A model generated the notes under the pieces. That model was not told the origin of the DNA and ran no database searches. It was given only the letters and a program-made list of their open reading frames with translations. The position numbers and the translations under genes were made by a program. 6,975 nt of DNA from NCBI GenBank assembly GCA_964482615.1, contig CAYZYK010000027.1, positions 1 to 6,975 on the forward strand, written 5' to 3'. Of this stretch, positions 1 through 5,715 are shown piece by piece. This stretch comes from CAYZYK01 sp964482615 (lineage in GTDB: Bacteria > Patescibacteriota > Minisyncoccia > Minisyncoccales > CAYZYK01). Position 1 is the stretch's first letter; each line of letters starts with the position of its first letter.

Positions 1-57
1 CAAGCTAAGATATTTTTTACAACAGGAAACATTTTCTAGCCAATAGTCCTGCAACGC

Positions 58-86
58 TTGACAATAGATAAGTTTAAGATTATAAT
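58..86 (+). promoter_or_regulatory. Consensus sigma-70 promoter of the 153-aa secreted protein gene
   Basis: A perfect -35 TTGACA (58-63) and a perfect -10 TATAAT (81-86) are separated by 17 bp, the ideal sigma-70 spacing. Transcription would start near 93, leaving a leader of about 30 nt that carries an AGGAG at 113-117. This predicts strong, housekeeping-sigma-driven expression of the gene starting at 125. Bases 1-57 to its left hold no gene that I can see. Confidence 0.85.
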
Positions 87-124
87 GTAAACAACCTGAA
101 CTTTAACAAAAAAGGAGAAGAATC

Positions 125-586
125 ATGAAAGTAATGAAAGGTTTTTTAGTATTCGCAATGGTGGCTATATTCCTGTCCAGTTTAACTGTTCCTCTGCAAG
201 CAGCGAAATTAAAAACCAAGCATATCGGATTCATATTAAAGGTGGATGATAAAGCCGAAATAGAACAAAGTTTGAGACAGATTACCGAGGAATTAAACGA
301 GAAAGTAGAAAAAATCTCGAGTGAGTTGAGCAAAAAAGAAATGAAAAATGCAGATTTGTTTTTTATGTCCTATGAAATAAAAACCAAGAAAAAGTTTGAA
401 TATCGGCCGGATATGATATATGAAATTACTTACGGCGATAAAGGAAGTTCTCTAAACATAATTTATCATCAGCAGAAAGAGAAAATGATTACCTTTGTTT
501 TCCCTAAAGAAAAAACATCACAGATTCTCAAAAGCTTAAGAGAAGCTTTTCTGTTTAACGAGCTCGGCCTTGATAACTATCTTTAA
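125..586 (+). CDS. Secreted protein of unknown function, 153 aa
   Basis: I do not recognise this protein. The N-terminus looks like a Sec signal peptide: Lys2 and Lys5, a hydrophobic core at about residues 6-21, then VPLQAA with probable cleavage near Ala26/Ala27. The mature part of about 126 residues is highly charged. An amphipathic Glu/Lys-rich helix lies at about residues 40-75, followed by alternating polar/hydrophobic stretches at about 78-128 that look like beta strands. No cysteine, lipobox or later membrane segment is visible. The start at 125 is chosen because AGGAG (113-117) sits 7 nt upstream; Met4 at 134 is possible but worse placed. The gene is a single transcription unit with a consensus promoter at 58-86 and a hairpin at 625-657. 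It probably acts outside the membrane; the specific role is unknown. Confidence 0.8.
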   Translation: MKVMKGFLVFAMVAIFLSSLTVPLQAAKLKTKHIGFILKVDDKAEIEQSLRQITEELNEKVEKISSELSKKEMKNADLFFMSYEIKTKKKFEYRPDMIYEITYGDKGSSLNIIYHQQKEKMITFVFPKEKTSQILKSLREAFLFNELGLDNYL

Positions 587-624
587 GATACTGAACTAAA
601 TAATTTCTAGAAATATACGAATAA

Positions 625-657
625 AATAAGCGTTGCTGAAAAACGGCAACGCTTATT
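625..657 (+). terminator. Hairpin terminator after the secreted protein gene
   Basis: A perfect 12-bp stem, AATAAGCGTTGC (625-636) with GCAACGCTTATT (646-657), can extend by a T-G and a G-C pair to leave an AAAAA loop. It lies 39 nt after the stop. There is no clean T-run beyond the stem on the + strand, only its AT-rich base, so termination may be imperfect. The - strand side is followed by a TTTATT stretch. Confidence 0.6.
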
Positions 658-681
658 AAATTCTCCATCCCTTATTTAAAA

Positions 682-709
682 TTGACCTTATTAAGGTTTT
701 TGATATAAT
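682..709 (+). promoter_or_regulatory. Extended -10 promoter of the chagasin-like gene, with a palindrome between the boxes
   Basis: The -35 is TTGACC (682-687, one mismatch) and the -10 is a perfect TATAAT (704-709), 16 bp apart. TGA immediately before the -10 gives an extended -10 (TGn). A perfect odd palindrome, ACCTTA-T-TAAGGT (685-697), overlaps the end of the -35 and fills much of the spacer. That is a position where a dimeric repressor could block RNA polymerase. The promoter call is strong; the operator idea is an inference. Confidence 0.75.
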
Positions 710-747
710 AAAAAGTACTTTAAAAAATTAATAAAAGGAAAAATGCA

Positions 748-1134
748 ATGTCTAAAAAAATTATTATTCTTACCATCCTTGCTTTAATGATCATCGCTGG
801 AGGAGTTTACTGGGGAATCCGACTCTCTTGCGATCAACACACAATTAAAGTTAAGCTGGGCGATAATTTCTCCCTAACCCTAGAATCAAACCCGACCACT
901 GGCTATAGTTGGAAGGCAAATTTTAACTCCCGCCAGCTTAAACTAGTCAGTCAAAAATTTGAACCTCGACAATCCGACGATCAACAACTAATCGCAGGAA
1001 GAGGAGGCCAAGAAGTTTTTGAATTTCAAGCTCTAAAAGCAGGAAATACAAAAATAGAATTCCATTATTTACGGCCCTGGGAAAAAGACGTTCCTGCAAT
1101 TAAAGAAGTTATTTATAAAATAAGAATTCAGTAA
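748..1134 (+). CDS. Membrane-anchored chagasin-like (I42 family) cysteine-peptidase inhibitor
   Basis: Chagasin-family proteins are small Ig-fold inhibitors that plug the active site of papain-like cysteine peptidases with three loops. All three are visible here: NPTTGYSW (residues 48-55), GRGGQ (84-88) and RPWE (109-112). The length of about 100 residues after the anchor fits one I42 domain. Residues 4-24 form one hydrophobic segment after MSKK, so the protein is either anchored with the inhibitor outside or secreted. Cys28 has Arg at -3 and does not make a good lipobox. The ATG at 748 is preceded by AGGA (736-739) 8 nt upstream; an ATG at 743 is out of frame. The gene has its own promoter (682-709) and a strong terminator (1154-1189). 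The target peptidase is unknown and none is encoded here. Assignment to the family is secure; the in vivo role (protection from host, grazer or own peptidases) is inference. Confidence 0.9.
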   Translation: MSKKIIILTILALMIIAGGVYWGIRLSCDQHTIKVKLGDNFSLTLESNPTTGYSWKANFNSRQLKLVSQKFEPRQSDDQQLIAGRGGQEVFEFQALKAGNTKIEFHYLRPWEKDVPAIKEVIYKIRIQ

Positions 1135-1153
1135 AATTAAGCTACTAAATATA

Positions 1154-1189
1154 AAAAAACGCCAAATAGAATATTGTTTGGCGTTTTTT
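1154..1189. terminator. Bidirectional rho-independent terminator between convergent genes
   Basis: The stem AAAAAACGCCAAA (1154-1166) pairs perfectly with TTTGGCGTTTTTT (1177-1189) around a 10-nt loop. The + strand ends in six T and the - strand reads seven T, so the structure works both ways. It lies 19 nt after the inhibitor stop and 19 nt after the rpoD stop on the other strand, serving both converging units. Confidence 0.92.
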
Positions 1190-1208
1190 CTAATATTTAA
1201 TTTATTGT

Positions 1209-2636
1209 TTAATATCCTTCCAGTTTGTTAAGTTTTTCATGTGCTCTTACTTTTTCTAAGGCCTTAGCTTCAATTTGCCGAATTCGTTCCCGGGTCACTC
1301 CAAATTCTTTTCCCACCTCCTCTAAGGTGTGGGTAATTCCATTAGTTAAGCCAAATCGCATATCTAAAATTTTTCTCTCTCGGGGAGTCAAGTCTGATAG
1401 AATTTCTCCCAACCTGTCTTTGAGTAATCGCCGGGCAGCGTCTTGAGAAGGAGAAATCCCCTTTTCGTCTTGAATGAACTCGCCAAGAGTACTGTCTTTT
1501 TCATCATCGCCCACTGGCGCTTCCAGGGAAATAGTTTCTTGAGAAATTTTTTGAATATGTCTAACCTTGTCCAAATTAAGTCCCATTTCAGAGGCAATTT
1601 CTTCTGGCATTGGCTCTCTGCCTAAATCCTGTAGTAATCGCCGCCGGACCTGAGTAAATTTACTAATTGTTTCTACCATATGTACTGGAATCCTAATTGT
1701 TCTTGCCTGATCTGCTAATGCGCGAGTAATCCCCTGTCTTATCCACCAGGTGGCATAAGTAGAAAATTTATATCCTTTGCGATAATCAAATTTTTCTACT
1801 GCCTTAAACAGTCCAATATTTCCCTCTTGGATTAAATCCAAAAGAGTAAGGTTAGGGCTCCGACCTACATACCGCTTGGCAATACTCACCACCAATCTCA
1901 GGTTGGACCGCGTTAATCGTTCTCTGGCAGATTCATCGTTTTTTTCTATTCGCTTGGCTAACTCTACCTCTTCTTCGGCGGTTAACAACTTGTATTGCCC
2001 GATTTCCTGTAAATACATTTGAATAGAATCAATGCGCGGCAAGCGTTGCGCTATCTCTTTTTTCTTTTTCTTCTTCTTTTCCTGATCAGGAATATTTAAA
2101 AGTTCTTTTCTTTCTATTACTTTGATATTAGATTTTTCTAATTCTTTATATAGATCTTCTAGCCCTTGAACATCCTTCTCTGCGTTCGGAGCCTCTTTCA
2201 TTATTTCCGTAAGAGTAATAAATCCTCTGTATCGGGCTCTTTCTACTAATCTTTGGATAAGCTGGTCGGAAATTACAGACTTCTTTTTTCTAGGTTTGCT
2301 TTTTTTAGATTTCCTTGTTTTTGCGGTTTTCTTTCTGGGCTTTCTTTTTTTGGCTGGCTTCTTTCTTGGCCTTCCTCTTTTTTTGGTACGCTTTAAAGGC
2401 TTCTTTTTCCTTTTAGAAGTTTTTCTCTTTGCAGGCTTTGCACTTTTTCTTGTAGTTCTTTTTTTTGTTTTTTTTCTTTTACTGGCAGTTTTTTTCTTTG
2501 GTTCTCTTTTCCTGGCAATAGTTTTTCTTTTGGGTTTCTTCTTTGAAATTGTTTTCTTTTTTGGTTTTTTTCTTTTCTTGGTTGTTTTCTTTTTTGGCCT
2601 TCCCCTCTTCTTTGTTGTTTTTTTTCTTTTAGTCAT
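1209..2636 (-). CDS. rpoD: Primary sigma factor RpoD/SigA with a long basic N-terminal tail
   Basis: This is the primary sigma-70 factor that directs RNA polymerase to housekeeping promoters. Region 1.2 is at about 203-231 (SIQMYLQEIG). Region 2 spans about 238-320, with LLDLIQEGNIGL (265-276), the -10 reading and melting helix around YATWWIRQGITRA (294-306), and RTIRIPVHM (312-320). Region 3 is at about 321-400, including SLEAPVGDD. Region 4 spans about 411-467, with the helix-turn-helix TLEEVGKEFGVTRERIRQIE (436-455). A short region-1.1-like segment is at about 121-183. Residues 1-120 are almost only Lys/Arg/Thr/Pro, with GRP cores at 12-14 and 88-90 set in basic context, resembling AT-hooks or histone-H1 tails; a seven-lysine run sits near 187-193. 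The start ATG overlaps the dnaG stop (ATGA), so translation is probably coupled; no Shine-Dalgarno is seen. Confidence 0.97.
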   Translation of the reverse strand: MTKRKKTTKKRGRPKKKTTKKRKKPKKKTISKKKPKRKTIARKREPKKKTASKRKKTKKRTTRKSAKPAKRKTSKRKKKPLKRTKKRGRPRKKPAKKRKPRKKTAKTRKSKKSKPRKKKSVISDQLIQRLVERARYRGFITLTEIMKEAPNAEKDVQGLEDLYKELEKSNIKVIERKELLNIPDQEKKKKKKKEIAQRLPRIDSIQMYLQEIGQYKLLTAEEEVELAKRIEKNDESARERLTRSNLRLVVSIAKRYVGRSPNLTLLDLIQEGNIGLFKAVEKFDYRKGYKFSTYATWWIRQGITRALADQARTIRIPVHMVETISKFTQVRRRLLQDLGREPMPEEIASEMGLNLDKVRHIQKISQETISLEAPVGDDEKDSTLGEFIQDEKGISPSQDAARRLLKDRLGEILSDLTPRERKILDMRFGLTNGITHTLEEVGKEFGVTRERIRQIEAKALEKVRAHEKLNKLEGY

Positions 2637-4405
2637 AAATTTATTAATTTTTTTGATAAATTATTAAATTTTTTAGTTAATTTTTCCTTTTCCCTTTTGT
2701 TATTTTCCTCTTCTGCTCCTTTTATGGCTGAAGATATTTTAGACAATTCTTTTTTAAAGCGATTGGATTTTAATTCTTTTATGCAGAAATTGATTTCTTT
2801 TAAAATGTCTTCTTCCTCAAGATCATAATGCTCTATTTGGAAAATAATGTGGTCTAAATAGTATGGCTGGTTTGATAAAATCTTTTTTTGAAGTTGATTT
2901 ATGTTAATTTTGTTTGATTTTCTGCTCTTAAGCTCTTTAAAAATTTTTCGAGTCATTTCTTTGGTAAAATCTATTTCTTTTAATTCTTTTTTAGCAATGT
3001 CTAAATGTTGAGGGTGTTTTAATAATAGCCCTAGGAGGTTTTCTTCCAGGGTTTGCATTCTGGACCTTAGGCTGATTGTGTTTTTTTTAGACTGGCTTGC
3101 TTCGGTTACTTCTCTCCCCTCGCCCGCTGTTTTAACCCTGTTTAATGCTTGCATCAATAGCTTTTCTTCAATATTTAATTTTGAAGATAATATTTGAATC
3201 CAGTGGCCTTTTTCTATTTCATTAGCAATTTTTTTTATAGCCGGAAGAAGCTCTTTGGCAATCAACCGCTTGTGTTCTAATTTTTTAGGATCGTATTTGG
3301 AAAAAGCCGTGTTGAAATAGAATTCCATTGCAGGTTTAGCTTTTTTGATGGCCTGTTCCCACTTTTTTGGATTTTCGCTTGCAATGTCTGCAGGATCCTT
3401 TCCCTGAGGAAGAATAATGATATTGACATTAAATTCTAATTGCTGGGCCAAGCCAATACTCTTCTTTGTTGCTACTTCTCCAGCTGTATCAGTGTCGAAA
3501 GCTAATAAAAGATTCTCGGTATAGCGCTTAATAATTCTTAAATGATCCAGGGTTAATGCTGTTCCCGAAGTGGCAACCACATTTTTAACTCCTGACTGAC
3601 AAGACATCAATACATCCATTTGCCCTTCTACTAAAATGCATTGATTTTGTTTTCGAATATCTACTTTTGCCTTGTCCAGCCCGTAAAGAAGCTGGCCTTT
3701 ATTGAAAATCGGAGTTTCTGGAGAATTAACATATTTGGCAATTGATTCTCCTTTACCGAATATTCTTCCAGTAAAACCGACTATTTGCCCGCTAATATTA
3801 AAAAGAGGGAAGATTATCCGCCTTCGAAAGCGGTCATAGTAAGCCCGCTGGTTATGTTTAACTTTTTGTTTTTTTACAATCAACCCTGCCTGTTCAATAT
3901 CTTTCTCCTTGTACCCCAATTCAGTTAAGTGAGAATATAATAAATCCCAGGAATCTAAGCTATATCCAACCTTAAATTCTTTTAAGGTATTGTAATTCAA
4001 TCCCCTGTTTTTTAAATATTGCTGAACCTTTTTATTCTTTTTCAGGTTTTCTTCAAAAAAATCAGCTGCTTCCTGACAAATTTCATAAAGTTTTGAGCGC
4101 TGATTTTTTAATTTCGGATCTTGTTTTTTTAAAGTTACTCCCGCTCTCTTGGCTAAAATCCTTAGAGCGTCAATAAACTCTACACCCTCCATTTGCATTA
4201 CAAAGCTAAACATATCTCCCCCTGCTCCGCAGCCAAAGCAATGCCAAATTTGCTTTGAAGGAGAAACAAAAAAAGAAGGCGTTTTTTCGCTGTGAAAAGG
4301 ACACTTCGCCTTGTAGTCTTTGCCTGCTTTGGTTAGCTTCAAGTAGCCGCCAATAACATCAATAATATCCAATTTGTTTTTAATTTCATCAACTGGAGAA
4401 TTCAT
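2633..4405 (-). CDS. dnaG: DNA primase DnaG
   Basis: DnaG makes RNA primers for replication and works with the replicative helicase. The 590-aa length is normal. The N-terminal zinc-binding domain has Cys35, His38, Cys56 and Cys59 (CPFH...CFGC). The polymerase core includes DRFRRRIIFP (191-200), GFTGR (210-214) and KYVNSPETPIF (224-234). The TOPRIM catalytic residues are Glu260 in LVEGQMD and Asp304/Asp306 in AFDTDTAG, followed by QGKDPAD (334-340). The helical C-terminal region (about 450-590) corresponds to the helicase-binding domain and is more diverged. It lies 31 nt after the 86-aa gene and overlaps rpoD by ATGA, so the three are an operon. No good Shine-Dalgarno precedes the start. All key residues are intact. 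Confidence 0.97.
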   Translation of the reverse strand: MNSPVDEIKNKLDIIDVIGGYLKLTKAGKDYKAKCPFHSEKTPSFFVSPSKQIWHCFGCGAGGDMFSFVMQMEGVEFIDALRILAKRAGVTLKKQDPKLKNQRSKLYEICQEAADFFEENLKKNKKVQQYLKNRGLNYNTLKEFKVGYSLDSWDLLYSHLTELGYKEKDIEQAGLIVKKQKVKHNQRAYYDRFRRRIIFPLFNISGQIVGFTGRIFGKGESIAKYVNSPETPIFNKGQLLYGLDKAKVDIRKQNQCILVEGQMDVLMSCQSGVKNVVATSGTALTLDHLRIIKRYTENLLLAFDTDTAGEVATKKSIGLAQQLEFNVNIIILPQGKDPADIASENPKKWEQAIKKAKPAMEFYFNTAFSKYDPKKLEHKRLIAKELLPAIKKIANEIEKGHWIQILSSKLNIEEKLLMQALNRVKTAGEGREVTEASQSKKNTISLRSRMQTLEENLLGLLLKHPQHLDIAKKELKEIDFTKEMTRKIFKELKSRKSNKININQLQKKILSNQPYYLDHIIFQIEHYDLEEEDILKEINFCIKELKSNRFKKELSKISSAIKGAEEENNKREKEKLTKKFNNLSKKLINL

Positions 4406-4436
4406 AATTTTAGATTACCATACTTTAAAAGATTGC

Positions 4437-4697
4437 TCAATCAAAATATTTGAGTAATTCTTTTTTAATTTTCTCCACTTCCGAGGGCTCAAGCGGATCT
4501 CCGGTTTTGTGACGTAATTTTCGGCACCTTTCCTTGATTTCAAATTTTGACAGCCCCCCTTTTAAATCGTTCTGAAACGCTCTTTCCACATATCCCTGCT
4601 CTTTGGAAGACAAAACAGATATTTTCCGCAATTGTTTGCGAAAATCTCTTGAATACATTTTTCGGCTGGAAGCGCCTAATAAATCAAAAAGTCCCAT
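4437..4697 (-). CDS. Unknown 86-aa helical protein, first gene of the dnaG-rpoD operon
   Basis: I do not recognise this protein. It is 86 residues, hydrophilic and probably all-helical: a short hydrophobic start (GLFDLLGAS), a basic stretch around 13-26, an amphipathic helix near 31-46, LSKFEIKERCRKLRHKT (49-65), and a Pro-containing turn leading to a final Lys-rich helix. One cysteine (Cys58) gives no metal motif. Its place, 31 nt before dnaG on the same strand, is where rpsU sits in the enterobacterial operon, but it is not S21. It also does not look like YqeY, which is longer. A TATAAT with a possible TGn extension lies at 4718-4729. The tight operon context argues that it is a real gene, perhaps linked to replication or transcription start-up; that role is inference only. 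Confidence 0.75.
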   Translation of the reverse strand: MGLFDLLGASSRKMYSRDFRKQLRKISVLSSKEQGYVERAFQNDLKGGLSKFEIKERCRKLRHKTGDPLEPSEVEKIKKELLKYFD

Positions 4698-4717
4698 GGT
4701 TGTATAAATTTTTAGGA

Positions 4718-4745
4718 ATTATATTAGCATTTCCGGATATCGGAA
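4718..4745 (-). promoter_or_regulatory. Probable promoter of the 86-aa/dnaG/rpoD operon
   Basis: On the - strand TATAAT lies at 4723-4718, and an overlapping TGC-TAATAT (4729-4721) could act as an extended -10. No good -35 stands at the proper distance. A short inverted repeat TTCCG-GATAT-CGGAA (4731-4745) covers the -35/spacer area and could be a regulator site. The leader would be only about 13 nt and has no Shine-Dalgarno, so translation of the first gene may be nearly leaderless. Confidence 0.5.
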
Positions 4746-4792
4746 GTTGCCAAAGCGTAGTAAAAGCAATTTACGAAAATTATTAGCCGAGT

Positions 4793-4865
4793 AATTTTTC
4801 ATAATAATTAAGATATTTATTCTTTTATAAAAATGTTGCTAATCTATCCAGAAACTCGATGTCGT
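4793..4865 (-). repeat. 73-bp direct repeat, copy 1
   Basis: This stretch matches 6348-6420 base for base with only three differences, and the match then runs on into the attC-like site on its right. It is AT-rich and codes for nothing evident. On the - strand it contains TTAGCA and a TATAAA/TAAATA-rich stretch that could be a weak promoter. Unlike copy 2 it has no cassette gene downstream, only the dnaG operon promoter region. It may be the remains of a lost cassette. Confidence 0.9.
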
Positions 4866-4952
4866 ATAACGTACCGCATTAACTGAAGTTCGCAAAGCGA
4901 ATTTAAGCGGAGCGAATTGCAGGTGAGCGTAGTCGGTTAGTGCGTGTCATGC
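4864..4952 (-). other. attC-like recombination site 1
   Basis: On the + strand the outer heptamers are GTATAAC (4864-4870) and GTCATGC (4946-4952), matching RYYYAAC/GTTRRRY at 6 and 5 of 7 positions. Inside, GCATTAACTG (4876-4885) pairs with CGGTTAGTGC (4934-4943) through eight Watson-Crick and two G-T pairs, plus C4875-G4944. The spacers between outer and inner arms are 5 nt and 2 nt. The loop is rich in GCGAA/GAGCG. It follows the deaminase stop on the - strand. Confidence 0.62.
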
Positions 4953-5014
4953 TCTCCGCAGGACGAAATTTTCGTGCAACGATGCCAAAGGTAAAAATTT
5001 CGAGTAAAACGAGA

Positions 5015-5479
5015 CTAAAATTGTACTTTATCTTCTTTTAATTTCCATTCTTTAAGTGGTTTTAAACACTTCTTTCTGTCAATCTGTTTTACTTTGACCT
5101 GTTTCTTTTTAGCAATACCTTTTATTACATCATAGATAAATTTGTCATCAAATCCTATTTCGGCAACATCTTTTGTTGTGCAACCATAATATAACTTCTT
5201 CATCTTTGCCCAATGGATTGCAGAAAAACACATAGGACAAGGTTCACAGGAACTATATATTTCACAATCATGCAAATCGAATCTTTTCAACTTAGCAGAA
5301 GCTTTTCTTATCGCAACAATTTCGGCATGGGCGCTTGGGTCATTAGTCTTAATAACCTCATTATGACCCTTTGCTATAATTTTACCATTTTTAACTATAA
5401 CTGCTCCAAAAGGACCACCATCATTTTTCTTTAATCCATTAAAAGCCTCCCTGATTGCAATTTTCATAAATTTGTTCAT
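5015..5479 (-). CDS. guaD: Guanine deaminase (GuaD-type cytidine-deaminase fold), cassette cargo
   Basis: The predicted reaction is hydrolytic deamination of guanine to xanthine in the cytoplasm, part of purine salvage or breakdown. The zinc and catalytic signature of the deaminase superfamily is complete: His51-Ala-Glu53 and Pro80-Cys81-Pro-Met-Cys84. GGPFGAVIV (21-29), NDPSAHAE (46-53), SSCEPCPMC (76-84) and GFDDKFIYD (109-117) closely follow the small bacterial GuaD proteins of about 155 residues (as in Bacillus), including the C-terminal part that swaps between subunits. The 154-aa length fits. The start at 5479 gives the family's normal N-terminus; no clear Shine-Dalgarno precedes it, and a GGAGG at 5528-5532 on this strand is too far away. 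It is the only ORF between two attC-like sites. A related deaminase with another small substrate cannot be excluded. Confidence 0.88.
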   Translation of the reverse strand: MNKFMKIAIREAFNGLKKNDGGPFGAVIVKNGKIIAKGHNEVIKTNDPSAHAEIVAIRKASAKLKRFDLHDCEIYSSCEPCPMCFSAIHWAKMKKLYYGCTTKDVAEIGFDDKFIYDVIKGIAKKKQVKVKQIDRKKCLKPLKEWKLKEDKVQF

Positions 5480-5554
5480 AATCTGTTTTTATTTTTTTAT
5501 TCTTTAAGTATTTTATGGTATCGGCGACCTCCAATAAAACTCAAACTCAATTGT
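5480..5554 (-). other. Leader of the deaminase cassette
   Basis: This AT-rich leader reads, on the - strand, an ATTGAGTTT stretch shared with the flank of the other sites, a GGAGG (5532-5528) with no usable start codon at the right distance, and a long A-rich run up to the deaminase ATG. A TAAAAT could serve as a -10, but no -35 is convincing. No gene is seen here. Confidence 0.35.
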
Positions 5555-5652
5555 GTCTAACGTTTCGGTATATCTGATGTTTGCCGTATCGATAACGGAG
5601 AAAAACATGGGTCGAGCGACGGCAAGAGCGAGCCAAATATACTGTGTTATGC
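5555..5652 (-). other. attC-like recombination site 2
   Basis: The outer heptamers on the + strand are GTCTAAC (5555-5561), a perfect RYYYAAC, and GTTATGC (5646-5652). Inner arms GGTATAT (5567-5573) and ATATACT (5637-5643) pair with one G-T. A further perfect pairing, TTGCCG (5581-5586) with CGGCAA (5620-5625), lies deeper in the stem. The spacers are 5 and 2 nt, as in the other copies. On the - strand the site ends in GTTAGAC, the form seen in classic cassette core sites. This is the best-matching copy. Confidence 0.68.
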
Positions 5653-5715
5653 GAGGATGAACGGAACGCAGTGAAGCAAAAGCGCAGCGTCCCCTTTAGC
5701 ATTGAGTTTCTAGGC

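Larger units (their letters stand above)
4698..5014. other. Gene-free junction between the cassette array and the dnaG operon
   Basis: This 317-base stretch holds the operon promoter (4718-4745), one copy of the 73-bp repeat (4793-4865) and the attC-like palindrome (4864-4952). It also contains a 13-bp palindrome ACGAAA-T-TTTCGT (4963-4975) close after the deaminase stop on the - strand, which has no T-run and is not a convincing terminator. I see no real gene; the open frame crossing 4547-4786 on the + strand overlaps the 86-aa gene and looks spurious. Confidence 0.6.

Noticed and set aside
103..333. - strand open frame opposite the secreted protein gene
   Set aside because: It is antisense to a gene with a perfect promoter, ribosome site and signal peptide, and has no features of its own.
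743..745. ATG five bases upstream of the inhibitor start
   Set aside because: It is out of frame and closer to the AGGA than ideal; the start at 748 gives the signal-anchor and full domain.
1225..1625. Two + strand and one - strand open frames within rpoD
   Set aside because: They lie inside the conserved sigma region 2-4 coding sequence in other frames and have no start signals or known motifs.
2296..2667. Long + strand open frame rich in Phe and Leu
   Set aside because: It is the exact antisense of the Lys/Arg-rich rpoD tail; AAA/AAG codons read backwards give Phe/Leu, so it only mimics a membrane protein.
2633..4697. Recoded TGA (glycine) as in some CPR groups
   Set aside because: dnaG and the 86-aa gene both end at TGA exactly where family length and operon spacing predict a stop.
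4547..4786. + strand 79-aa open frame across the 86-aa gene and operon promoter
   Set aside because: It overlaps a better supported gene on the other strand and runs through promoter-like DNA; no ribosome site.
5213..5434. + strand open frame opposite the deaminase
   Set aside because: It is antisense to the conserved zinc-binding region of GuaD.
5664..5693. GGAACGC...GCGTCC hairpin after attC-like site 2 as a terminator
   Set aside because: The stem has a bulge and no T-run follows on either strand.
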